This document shows positions 25,690 through 37,600 of a stretch of 64,000 nucleotides of DNA, in pieces (position 1 is the first letter of the stretch; each line of letters opens with the position of its first letter). The stretch lies in contig CAZOPF010000013.1 in assembly GCA_964581605.1 (NCBI GenBank), positions 14,077 to 78,076 of the forward strand. Reading direction: 5' to 3'. Below the pieces are notes generated by a model. That model saw nothing but the letters and a program-made list of their open reading frames with translations. It ran no database searches and was not told the DNA's origin. Both the position numbers and the translations under genes were made by a program. This DNA comes from CAADGU01 sp964581605 (lineage in GTDB: Bacteria; Chloroflexota; Anaerolineae; Promineifilales; Promineifilaceae).

Positions 25690-28600
25690 CTAATTCTCCC
25701 TCACAATCACCGGCAGATAAATCTGATACCCATCCGCCGTCACCGTCACCAGCAGTGTGTCGCTGCCCGCGCCGCCGTCATCGTCCGTCACAGTGATGGT
25801 GACGGTATACATACCCGGCGCGGCGTAGCTGTGTGCCCCGCTGACTGTGCCCGCCGTCTGGTTTACGTTGCCGTTCGTGACCGCTCCATCACCCCAATCA
25901 ATCACGGCCGTATGCCCATCCAACACCCCCGCATCACTAAACGTCGCCAGCACGCCGGAAAGCGTCTCTTGTGCCACGATGGTCTGGTCGGCAACGGCCG
26001 TCACCAGCGGCGGCACATTGTTCACCGTCACCAGTAGACTGTCACTCGCCACCTGGTTTTCGCTGTCCGTCACCGTCAGCGTCACCAGGTAGCTGCCATT
26101 GTCGGCATACGTATGCGCCGGGGTCAGGCTGCCGGTTGCTGTGCTGCCGTCGCCAAAGTCCCAGACAATCGTATAAGGCTCGCTGCTGCCGCTCACTTCG
26201 CCGCTGAAGGCCAGCGGGCTGCCTTCGTACCCTTCCTGGTCTGGCCCGACTTCCACCGCCAGCACCTCGGCCGTTTGCACGATGGTCAGCGTAGCCGTAG
26301 CCTCGTGGGTGGCCGATGTGGAAGCGGCCGTCGCCGTCAGCGTATACGTGCCCGGCGTGCCCGCCTGCACGGCCAGCGGCAGCACGGCCGTTGCCTGCGC
26401 CGGGATGGTCACTTCGGCCGGTAGTTGGCCGCTCAGTCCGGGCATATCCAACGCCAACTGATAGGTGGTGGGCACATTGCCCGTATTGCTCAACACCAGC
26501 GTAAACGCCGCCGCCAGCGTATTGGTGACGGTCTGACTGGTGGGCAGCCAGGCCACTTCCACCCCTTCATAGCCGGTGAAAGTGATGGTCGCTGCCGCTT
26601 CGTTGGCAATGCGCGTGTCTGCCTGGGACACGGCCGTGACCCAAAACGGAACTGTTTGCGGCAGCACCAGTGGCAGCGGCCCTGCCGTCAACTGCACCGT
26701 TTGGGATTGGCCGGGGGCCAGCGTCACTGTGCTGCTGCTCAACTCGGCTGTCAGGCTGATGATGCCTGCCGGTAGCAAATCATAGCTGTCGGCCACCTCG
26801 CCGGTGTTGGTAATCGTCACCTGCCAGACGCCGCTGTCCAGCGGACTCATGGTGGTGTGCGCCGGGTTAATCGCCAGCGTCACCCCCAACGGCAGCAGTT
26901 CCACCGTGCCGGTGATGCTGCTTTGCACGCCAGGGCCACTTTGGGAAACGGCCGTGACGCTGAATTCGTAATCGCCCGCTACGGCCGTTACCGGCGGTGT
27001 GATTCGCAGCCGCAGATCGGCGTTGTTGAAGAGATGGGCGGGCAGGGCAATCTCGTCTACAGGGGCGCCGTTGGCGTCTAGCTGCCCGCTCCAGCCGGGT
27101 GGCAGCGCCAGTGTCAGATCGTAGCTGTCGGCCACATCGCCCAGGTTGGTCACCGTCAGCATAAAGTCAGCCGGTGTGCCCGGTCCACCCACATTGGCAG
27201 TGGGGGCCAGTGCCAACCCGACAGCATAATTGCCGGTTGCTTCCAGAATGGCATCGGCGGTGTCGTGGCCGCCCGCGCCCACGGCCGTCACCGTAAACGG
27301 CTGCGGCCCCGGCGCGGCGCTGCTGACGGTGATGGGGAAGGAGACGGCCGTCCCCGCGCCAACCTCAACCGCGCCCGGCAAGGTCACATCGGCCAGCCCA
27401 CTGGCCGCCAGTTGATAATTGACCATGGCCCATTGCCCATTGGTGAGCGTCAGGGTGTAGGTCACGGCCGTGCCGGTGGGCGCACTTTGCAGCGGTGGTT
27501 CAATGGCGATGGTCAGTCCGTTAAACGGTGTCAACGTGGCGGCAGCCATATCCTGCCCGCCGCTGCCGGTGGTGGCGGTGACGGCAAACGGCCGTTCCGC
27601 CAATTCCGCGTCCAGTGGTATGGTCACTTCTAAGAAGACTTCTACACTACTTTGCGCCGGGACGTTCACCTGTGCCGGATAATCCAGCCAATCTGCGGAT
27701 AATCCCACCACTTCCAGGTCATACACATTGGCAGCCAGTCCAGGATTGAGCAGGGTAAGGGTATAGACGGCCGTACTGCCCACCCCCGCTGTCTGTGATA
27801 CCGGCGCGATGTCCAAAATGCGCACGGCCGTGACGTACAGCGGCGGCAGCGTCAGGGTGTTCCAGCCTGAAGGCAGCCGGTAGGCCACTTCGGTGCCCTG
27901 GTTAATCGGCCGCGTCTCGCCGGGCTGCATGTTTGCCAATTCGCTGGCAAAGCTGATCGTATTCACCGGCGCATACCATTCCAGTTGGTACTGCCAGGTG
28001 TAAAACGGGGGTGTGCCGCCGGGCGGCGTGGAGAAAGTGTCGCTGAGTACGGTCACACCGCTGACGCCTACTGTGTGGGTCAGTTCCACCCGGTAGGAGG
28101 GGGCGGGGTTTTGCTCTGGCGTCTGGGTGCGGTAGGTGTTGTGCAGTTCCCAACTGTTGGGCTGGTCAAACGGTGCGCTCCAATCATCGTTAATGTTGGT
28201 CACGTGGTAATTGTGCTGGTTCCACACCGGGCGCGAATTCACCCAACGGCCCACATGGCTGATGACAAAGATGCCTTCCTGCCCGGCCACCACTACATCG
28301 GCCACCCCATCGCCGTCCACATCGCCCATGGTCGGGTAATCCATAATCGTGCCAGAGCGGGTGAACGGCTCATTGAACAGCCGTTGGCCGTCGGAACCAC
28401 GAATCACCAGGAAACCATCGTCCAGACCGTTCCACAGAATCTCCCACGCGCCATTACCCGTCAGGTCTTGGGCGGCCACGCCAGAGGCCGAGGCGCTGCT
28501 GTCGGCGACTGTTTGTTCCCATACCAGGGTGCCATCCCGGTTTAGCACCATCAACAGATGGTCAAAAATCAGGAAGCCGGCGTTAATGGCGGAGGCAGTG

Positions 28601-31600
28601 ATGATGTTCGGCTGTCCATCGCCGGTTACGTCGGCAATGGTGATCGGGCTGGGGCGGAAATGGCTGTCGCTGCCGGTGTAGTAGGACCAGAGCAGTGTGC
28701 CATCCGCCTGAATCACTTCCACGCGATGGCCCCAGTTGATGATGATTTCCGGCTGCCCGTCGTCCGTCAGGTCGGCGACGGCGGGCGAACCAAAGACGCC
28801 GCTGCGCAGGGTGGTGTTGGTGAGGGTGTATGTCCAGGCGATTTGCAGCCCGTTAACCGGATCGTACTCATACAACTTCAGGTCATGGCCTTGCGCGGCG
28901 ATAATGTCCAGCGCCCCGTCGCCGGTGATGTCGGCCAGCACGGGCACGCTGGGCCAACGGCCGATGGGGTCGCTGTCCAGGATGTTGCCCGCATGGTCGA
29001 GGACGTAGAGGGCGTCTTCCGAAGCCGCGATGACGATTTCGGGGTTGTTATCGTCGTCCAGGTTGGCGATGGTGGGGCCTCCCCAACCAAACAGACCGCC
29101 AGCGTCGCTGCTGTACGCCTTAATATCTTCCTCTTGCCAGAGCAACTGCCCATCGTGGCGGAAGGCGAACAGGCCATAGTAGCCGCTGATGATAATTTCG
29201 GCCATGCCGTCGCCGGTCAGGTCGGCCAGGGCCGGTTCGGCGGCGGGGCCAACCAGGTCGGTGTGCCATTGGATGGGGGTGCCGTTGCCGGTGTCTGCGC
29301 CGTCACCGCGATAGACGTAGAGACGGCCGTTGTTCGCCGGCGCGACCAGTTCCACCACCCCATCCCCGTTCAGGTCGCCAATGCCGATGCTGCTGACAAA
29401 ACCGGTGAGGAAGGCGGGATCCAGTTCTTCTGTGGCGGAGTCATCATGCCAGGTGATCTGGGGGGTATAGCTGTAGAAGCCATCCGGGTTGACCTCAAAC
29501 GCATCTATCCGGCTGGATGTGGTCAGGTTGCGAATTTGTATGACGTGAGGGCCATCGCCCAGGTTGGGGTAGTGGAAGGCGATGGGCTGGTCTGAGAAGG
29601 GGGCATTGAGGTCAATCTGCTCAATGTATTGACCGTCAATGAAAACGTCGAAGGCGGTATTGTCCCGATTGAAGGCGAGCAGGGTCAGGTCATCGCCGAT
29701 GAAGGTGAACCAGTGGTTGACGCTGATGTTGGGTAGGCCAGGAACGAGGTAGTCGCCGTCGTAGGCGTAGGGGTTGTTGGCCTGGTTCCAGTAGTTTTTG
29801 TTGCTGAAGTGGAAACGGCCGTCTACCCCTTCCAGATCACTGTCATACCAGCCATCGTCAATCGGTTGGCCGTCCCAGATGTCAATGAAGTCCGGGCGGA
29901 GGTTGCCGGACACGGCCGTGATCGAAATCGTATGTGTGCCACTGCTCAGGTCATCGTAGTAGATGCTGGCCACGCTGGTTGCAGTGGAAGTGTCAAACAA
30001 TCCCCGCGAGACGCCATCAATGAAGATTTCTACCACGCCACCCGCCAGGAAACCGGCCCCTACCCAACTGCCGTTAAAGTCGAGGGAAAGGGTATTGCCC
30101 ACCGTGCTGGTGTTGCTGTTGTAGGTACCGCTGCCGTGATTGATGCTGCTTTGTGTGGCCCAACTTTGGGGCATGGTGCGGTAGGGGTGGCCATTGTAGC
30201 GCAGGTCAGGGTGATCTTCTTCCAGGCGGATGACGCCGCTGTAAACGGGCGGTTCATACGGTGTGCCAGTGGCCGGGGTGGTAAAGGCATCTACTGTAGT
30301 GATGCCCCGGTAGCTGCGCACTTCCAGCACGTGCGCGTCACCACCAAAACCGGCAAAGGAGAAGGTGCGCGGGCCGGGCATGAGACTATAGGTGTCCAGG
30401 ATGCCCAACGAAACGCCATCCACGCGCAGTTCGAGGGAATGGTAATTGGGGCGCGTCCAGGTCTGGAAGGTGAGGGAGTCACCACTAAAGGGGAACCAGG
30501 CGGTGCCGTTGTTGCCGTGGCTGGCGAAACTGCCGCCGCTGGCCCCGGCATCGGCCGTTTGCCCCCAACCGGCGCTGTAAAAGAGCCGCGTATCCGTCTC
30601 TTCAAATGTGCCTTCGGCCAGGGGCAGACCATCCCACACGTCGAAGTAATCCAGATGGATGCGGCTGTTGCTGGCATTGGGATGGCTGGTTCCCAACACG
30701 GTGATGGTCAGGGTATGTGGCCCGGCGTTGAGACCGTCGAAGTAGAGACTTTCCGTGTCATCCTCACGGGTGTAGAGGTCTGCGATAGCCACCACGTTGC
30801 CATCAATGGCGATTTCCGCCTGCCCGCCAAAGCGGTCGGTGGCAAAACCAACACCCACCCAACTGCCGCTGAAGTCAAAGCTGATCGTATCTCCGGCGGC
30901 CGCCGAGTAGATGTATTGCCCATCGCTGGCGCGATTGCTGCCAATGCCGCTGGTGCGCGTCCAGCTTTGCGCCGTTTGGGTGTAGGGCACACCGTTGTAG
31001 CGGATGGTGGGATGGTCTTCCTCGAAGCGGGTGACGCCAGAGATGGGTGGATTGGGGTCAATGAAGGGGCCAGTACCTGGCGTGGTCAGGGCGTCAATGG
31101 TGGTGGTGTCGCGGTAGCTTTTGATTTGCAAGGTGTGGACGCCCGCGCCAAAACCTTCGTAACTAAAGGTGCGGCTGATGGCGTTGGTGGCGTTGTTGGG
31201 ATGGTATAGGGTGATGTTATCCAGATAGACGCCATCCACAAATAACTGTGCCTCACCACCGGCGCTGTAGGCAATGGCCTGCAACGTGAAGGAGTCCCCG
31301 GAGAAGGGGAACCAGCCGTTGCCGGCCGTGGCCCGCACATAGCTGCCGCCGCTGGCATTGGCGTGGTTCACGGCCGTCCAGCCATTGCTGAGAATGAGAC
31401 GCGGGTCATCCTGTTCAAACGTGCCGTCGGCAAACGGCGAGCCGTCGCCAAAGTCGAAGTAGTCAAGCTGCACCCGTGTGCCGGAGGAGAACGGATTGCT
31501 GCTGCCCAAGACGGTGACGGTGACGGTGTGGGGGACATTGCCCAGGTTGGTGAAGGGGAGGGTAACGGCCGTGCCGTCTTCCCGTCGGTACAGGTCAAAC

Positions 31601-34600
31601 ACCCCCTGGCTGTTGCCGTCAATGGTGATTTCCACGTGGCCGCTCAAGTTGCCGCCGATGAGACCGACGTTCAGCCAGTCGCCGGTGAAGTTGAACACGG
31701 CCGTGCTGCCTGCTACTGCATTACGCCCATAACTACCGCCGCTGGCGGCCACAAGCGTCTGGTTGCTCCATGTGCCGGTATAGCTGATGGCCGGGTCATT
31801 TTGCTCCGTGCGGGTCACCACCGAGCTGATGCTAAAGGAGGACGCCGTTGGCGCACTCAGCACCACCGCCTCTTCATTGTCCGTTGCCAATTGATCATTG
31901 CCCATTGCCCATTGATCATTATCCACTTCTGCCGGGGGTAGCAGGTCACCATCGGCAGCCAGGGTAATCGGCCGCGAATCAGGGTTGCCCAACGCCGTTG
32001 GCTCGGCGTCGCCTTCATTGCCCACTGCCCATTGATCGTTGACCGTTACGGACGGCATGTGCCAATACGGTGCATCATAGATGTGATGCTGCCGCCCCGT
32101 TTCATTGACCATTGACCATTGACCATTGACCATCATCCCTGGCTCATTGCCCACTGCCAATGAATTGATCTCCGTTGTGATGCTGGTGGTGACGGTGACT
32201 GTGCCGGGGGCCACCATTTCCGGGGCAACGGCGTGGCTGGGGATGACGGCCTGGCCGACACTGAGATGACCGTAACCGTCGCCGCCGGTGGTGGGTGCGC
32301 CGTGCAGCAGCACGTTCATAGTGATGGTATAGACGCCCGCGGCCCAGCCGGAGGTGTCTAGCTCTGTCAGTTCGTAGGTGCGAGGTGCGCCACTGAGGAT
32401 GTTCAGGGGGATGCTGTCGCTCCATTGCAGGGCGCCGTTGGCGGCGTACACGGCCGTGTCCACCACCCCACTCTGCCCAATCCCGGCGATATTGGCAATC
32501 TCTACCTGCAAAGTGGTGCTGCTGACGCCCGTTTCCACAAAGGGCGGGTCGGCGGCTACGGCCGTCACCTGGATAAAGCGATCTACCACATTGAGCCGTG
32601 CCTGGGCCTGGGCAGTGATGTAATCCAATGGAGTATTCACGGCCGTGACCTGCGCCTCAATCAGATAGAGGGCCAGATCAGAGGCGGCGGCGGGCACGGC
32701 CGTTTGCGCCGTTGCGCCGGGGGCAATGGTCTGTTGGAAAGCCAGCGTCTCGTCCGGCAGGGTGACGGTGACGGTATAGGTCGTTGTGACCGTGCCCCGG
32801 TTGGTGATGTCCAGGTCAAATTCTACCGGCTGGCCGGGTAAGGCGGCGTTCATCCAGGGGGTCAGGCGCACAGTGGGGCGGTGCGCTTTGATGGCACACA
32901 GTTCCGTTTCCAGGTCGGATACGGCCGTGCTAATGCCCGGCAGCGCCGCCAGAATGGCCGCATCATCGGTGGCGGCGGCCAATGTGGCAGCGGCCGTTTC
33001 CAATGTGGGGTACGTCTGGCCGAGGGGGGAGGTGAGACGGCCGTAGTTGGCGGCGCTGTTGGCCGCGGCCACTGCCTGGTTGCGCAGCGCCAGGGCGCAA
33101 TTGCCCCCGTCACACGACTCTTCCAGAGCGGAAACCGCCAGCGCCAGCGATTGCAAAGCGGCGGCCAACGCTGTTTCATCGGCCAGGCAGCCAGCCGCCG
33201 CCGCAAAAATAGGGGCGGTATTGGCGCTGACCAGGCGGGTGTTCACGGTAGCCCATTGCGTGTAGACCTGATTGGGCACGGGGCTGGACAAACTCACTTG
33301 ATGTGCGCTGCCCAATGGCGCGGCAGGTACGTTTAGCGTGACGACCTGGCTGCTGGTCTGGCCCGGATTGACGAGGACGGGGGATTGCAAGCCGGTCAGT
33401 TGCCAGCCAGCGGGCAGGTGGGCGGCCAGGTCAAAACTGCCCGGCGTATTGCCCACGTTGCGCAGATGCACGGTAAATTCCGCTTCTGCGTCGCTGAGGG
33501 CAAAGAGGGAGGTTGGTTCCAGCCAGAGGTGCTGGAAGGGGACGGCGGGCATGACAAAGCTGGTGTTGTCGCTGTCGGTGATGGTGGGGTTGGTGGTGGC
33601 TACGGCCGTGACTGCAAAAGGATAGCTGCTGCCGGGCGCGGGCAGGGTGGGCGTGGCTGGCTGCACATACAGCCCCAGCCAGGTGCTACCCCCGGCGGGC
33701 AGGGAAACGGAGACGGCCGTTTGCCCTTCTTCCCCGGCAAAAATCAGCCAGTCCGGGGCCATACCCGTCACCGACACGTCAAAGGTGTGTGGCTGGCTGG
33801 AGCGGTTGACGATTTGCACCGTGTAGGCCGCACCGGGAATTTGCGCCTGGCCGTTGTTGGTGGTGGGGTTGGTCGGGTCGGTCGGTGTGCCAAAGGGAAT
33901 GGTGTAGATGGGGTCGGGCTGGATGGCGACATCCACCCCCTGCATGGGGGTGACGGTGACGGTGTGTTCGGCGGCGGCCACGGCCGTGGGGTACAACCCA
34001 GATTGCGCCGTCAGCAGCAGGGTGTAGTCGCTGGGTGGGGTGGTGAGGGTGGGGGTGACGGTCAGGCTGCCGTCGGCGGCGACGGCTGTGTCCCAACCGG
34101 GCGCGGAGAGGGTGACGGTGTAGCTGTCGCTAAAGTTGGCGGAAATGGTCGCCTGGAAGGTGACCGGGCTGCCGGGGGTGGTGGTGGAACTGGCCGGGCT
34201 GGTAGCCAGACGCACGTAGTGGGCGTCACCGGTCAGGGATACCTGGTCGGTGGCGGCGGTGGCTTCGCTGACGGCAATCGTGCCATTGAAGTTGGGCAGC
34301 AGCAGGCCGTCTTGCAAGGAGACGGCCGTGCCGCCAATGGTCAACGTGCCGTTGGTGGGCGGCAGCCCCAGGCTGGCATTGTTCGCCGCCAGGCTGGCCG
34401 AGGGCGCAAAATGGGGGGCAGCCGCCACGCCGCTGTTTTGCACGGCCACGGGCAGGGTTGTGACCAGGGTGAGCGCGCCGCTATAGACCTGGCCGTTGAG
34501 GGTGGCGCTGGCCCCGCGCAGGTGCAGTTCGGCGCTGCCAGAAGGGGTGAGGGTGACGGCCGTTGCCTCACCATATGCGCCGCTGCCCAAACCGGAGACA

Positions 34601-37600
34601 GAGGCGGCGTAAAAGCCCATGCCGCCGGGGCCGCTCTGCTGGTAGCTCAGGTCACCGGATGTTTCGATGTGGCCGTCGCTGGCTACGGCCGTGACCGCAC
34701 CATTACCCACCAGATTGCCATCCACAAATAGCTGCCCTTGCCCGGTGAGCTGCTGGAAGCGCAGGCCGGATTGGGCGCTATGTTGCCAGTTGGCACTCAG
34801 CCCGCCCTGGGCGGTGAAGGATTCGAGGAGCAAATTGGCGGACACGGCCGTGCCGCTGCTGCTGGCGGTGGCGGCCACCACACCCACCGCCGGGCGGAAA
34901 AAGTCATGTTCCGGCAGGCGGGCGGCCAGAGCGGGTGGCAGTGGCGGGTCGGCGCTGCCAATGACCGAGGCGGCCATCTCAGTGCCCTGGGTGAAACCAC
35001 CCTGCCGCAGGTCAAATTCGCCAAAGTTAAATTCACCGACGGGGGTATCGGCCGATCCCTCGCCTTGAATACCGGCGCCGTTGAGAAAGGCTTCCACCCA
35101 TTCGTGCTCGGCGCGGGCGGAAATCTCTTCGGCGACGGCCGTCGCCCATTGCTCGGCGGCGGCCAGCGCAGACCCCCAGTGCACCTTCAGGTCGCCGGGC
35201 ACGTTGCTCAGCAGGTCGCCGAGGAAGTAGAAGGTGAATCCGGCAAATCCCTGCCCAAAACCGGCCAGAGCAAAGCCAATTTCCTGGATAGAGCCGTTGA
35301 GCAGCAGGCTGTACTCGATGGCGACCATGTGCAGGCCGTCTTGGCTGATGTCAATGATTTCGCCGCTGACGATGTCGCTGCGCAGCCAGCCGACGGTCTC
35401 TTCGTCGCCGAGCAGGACGGAGGCACGGGGGACGATGACAAAGTGGCGTGGATTTTGCAGCAGGTCGGCGGTGATACGCGCTTTGGCTTCGGCGGAGATG
35501 GTCAGGTCGGTCAGGTCGGCCAGATTGGCCGGGCTGATGAGGGCCAGGGGGATGCCCTGTGTCTGGGCGGCGCTGAGGATGTTGGCGACGCTGTGTACCG
35601 GCTCGTCGGGAGAGAGGCGTTGCAGCAGGTCTGATTCCAACGTCATGGCGGCCAGGCCGTAGGCGGTGTTGAACGCCTGCCAGCCGCGCACACTCTGGGT
35701 GGGGTAGGCCAGGGCACGAATCTGGTTGCGGCGCAGGTCGAGGGTCACACGCTGTTGGCCGGTGACGGTATCGGTCTCCCAGGTCATCAGGTGGAGGCGG
35801 GGGGCGTCATAGTAGGGGCGCACCAGGAAGGAGTCGCCAAGCCGCTGGGTGCCGAAGTCGGCGGCGGCGGCGTATTGCATGAGCAGGGCGCGCTGGCTGG
35901 CGCGGGTGAGGCGGCTGATGGCCTGGGCGGCGGCGATTAGGTCGTCGCTTTCGTCGCCGCTGACTGTGCCGTCGGCCATGATGTCGTTGACCTGAGTGTA
36001 GGCGGCGTGGCCTTCGGTGACGGCCGTTGCCGCGACCGCATATTCACCATCCACTGCGGCAGCGGGCACAAAGGAGGGGGCAAACAGGCCGGTGATGAGG
36101 GTGAGGTCGGAGATGAAGGGTTGGGTGGTACGGCCGTTGCCGCCCACCTGAACGTTGCCGCCGTTGAGACGGGCATCGTAGCCAATGGCGTCATAGAGCG
36201 CCCGTTCGTGGCTTTCCACTGTGCCGTCCGGGTGGCGCAGGTCAATCAGCAGCCATTCGCCGGTGACGATGGTGGTCGCCAACGGAAAGTTGGTCATCAA
36301 TTCCTGGAATGGTTCCCCTTCCAGCAACTCTTGTCCGGCGAGCATCAGGTAGGGGGTGTAGGTGTGGAAGACATTGGCGTAGATCATGCCGCCCTGGGTC
36401 TGACTGTTGACGATGTGGCCCAGCGTGACCGGTTCGCCCACCAGTTCCACGGCGCTGAAGGTGTAGTCGAGCGGGTAGCTGGTGGTGAGGCCGCTGATGG
36501 GGTGGTATTTTTCGGCTTTGACGCGCACCTGGACGGTGTGGCGCAGGCTGGCGGGCAGTTCGGCCAGCGGCGTGGGGTCGGGTATGTCCACAAAGCGGTC
36601 GCCAATTTCGGCCTGGGCGAAGGCGGGGTCCATATCTACCCAGCCCTGGCCGGGCAGGTAGGCTTCCACCCACCAGTGGGGGCGGGTTTCTTGCCAGAGG
36701 TGGTCGTTTTGCAGGGGGTCGGACTGGGGCAAGGGGCTGTTGGCGGGCAGATGGCCGATGACGCCCAGGGGTTGGGGGAACATGGACAGGAGCAGGGTTT
36801 CGATGTGGGGGTCGGCCAGTTGGCCGGAGCGGTAGCGGGCGGGGATGCCGCTGGCGCGGAGGAGGGCGATGAGCAGGCTGGCCTGGTCGGTGCTGTTCCC
36901 GGCGGCGCTCCACAATGTGCCCCGCGCCCCACGCAGGCTGCCGCTGTAGCTTTCAAAAGCGAGGCCGCGCACAAAGGTGAAGAGGGCGGCGGGATCCTGG
37001 CTGAGTTGGGCGGCCTGTTCGATGATGGTCGGGTCGGCGCAGTTTGCATCCAGTGTGCAGGTGAGCCAGTTGCCCATGTTGGTGGGCCAGAGGGTGGTGG
37101 GCGGTGTGGTGGTAGTGTGGGCACGGCCGTTAACCATGCCCCAGGCGGCCGCGCCGTTGTCCAGGGCGGTGGGGGCGGGCACGGTTGCGGGGCCGTCCAG
37201 AGTAATGGTGACGCTGGCGCTGCCCAGCGGGGGGATGTCGGGCAGGTGGAAGGTATAGACACCGTCGTCCAGCGAGGCGGGCAGGGAGGTGTGGCTGACG
37301 CTGGCGGCCGTTGGTTCGTAGGTGAGGATGACCTGACGCAGGCTGTTGGGGTCGGCCAGGGTGTCGAAGTTTTCCAGGGCGGCCAGGGTGTCGGTGATGG
37401 TCTGGCCGGGGATGACAGCGGGGGCCTGAGTGGGGGGCAGGGTGTTATGGACGGTGTAGGTGAGGGTGAGGTTTTGGCCGCCGGTGTAGCTGGATTGGGT
37501 GCGGGCCAGGGCGATGGGGTGAGCAGGTGAAGAGGTGAGGAGGTGAGGAGGTGAGGGGGTGACGGCCGTTTCTGCCGCCGCGGCGGGTCGGGCAGCGCCA

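Noticed and set aside
36007..37530. Long + strand ORF (507 codons) antisense to the giant gene, and similar ones at 29809-31209, 33385-34731 and 34738-35634
   Set aside because: They lie wholly opposite the giant secreted protein, read as Gly/Val/Ala-rich low-complexity sequence without domains, and follow from the GC-rich third positions of the true gene.
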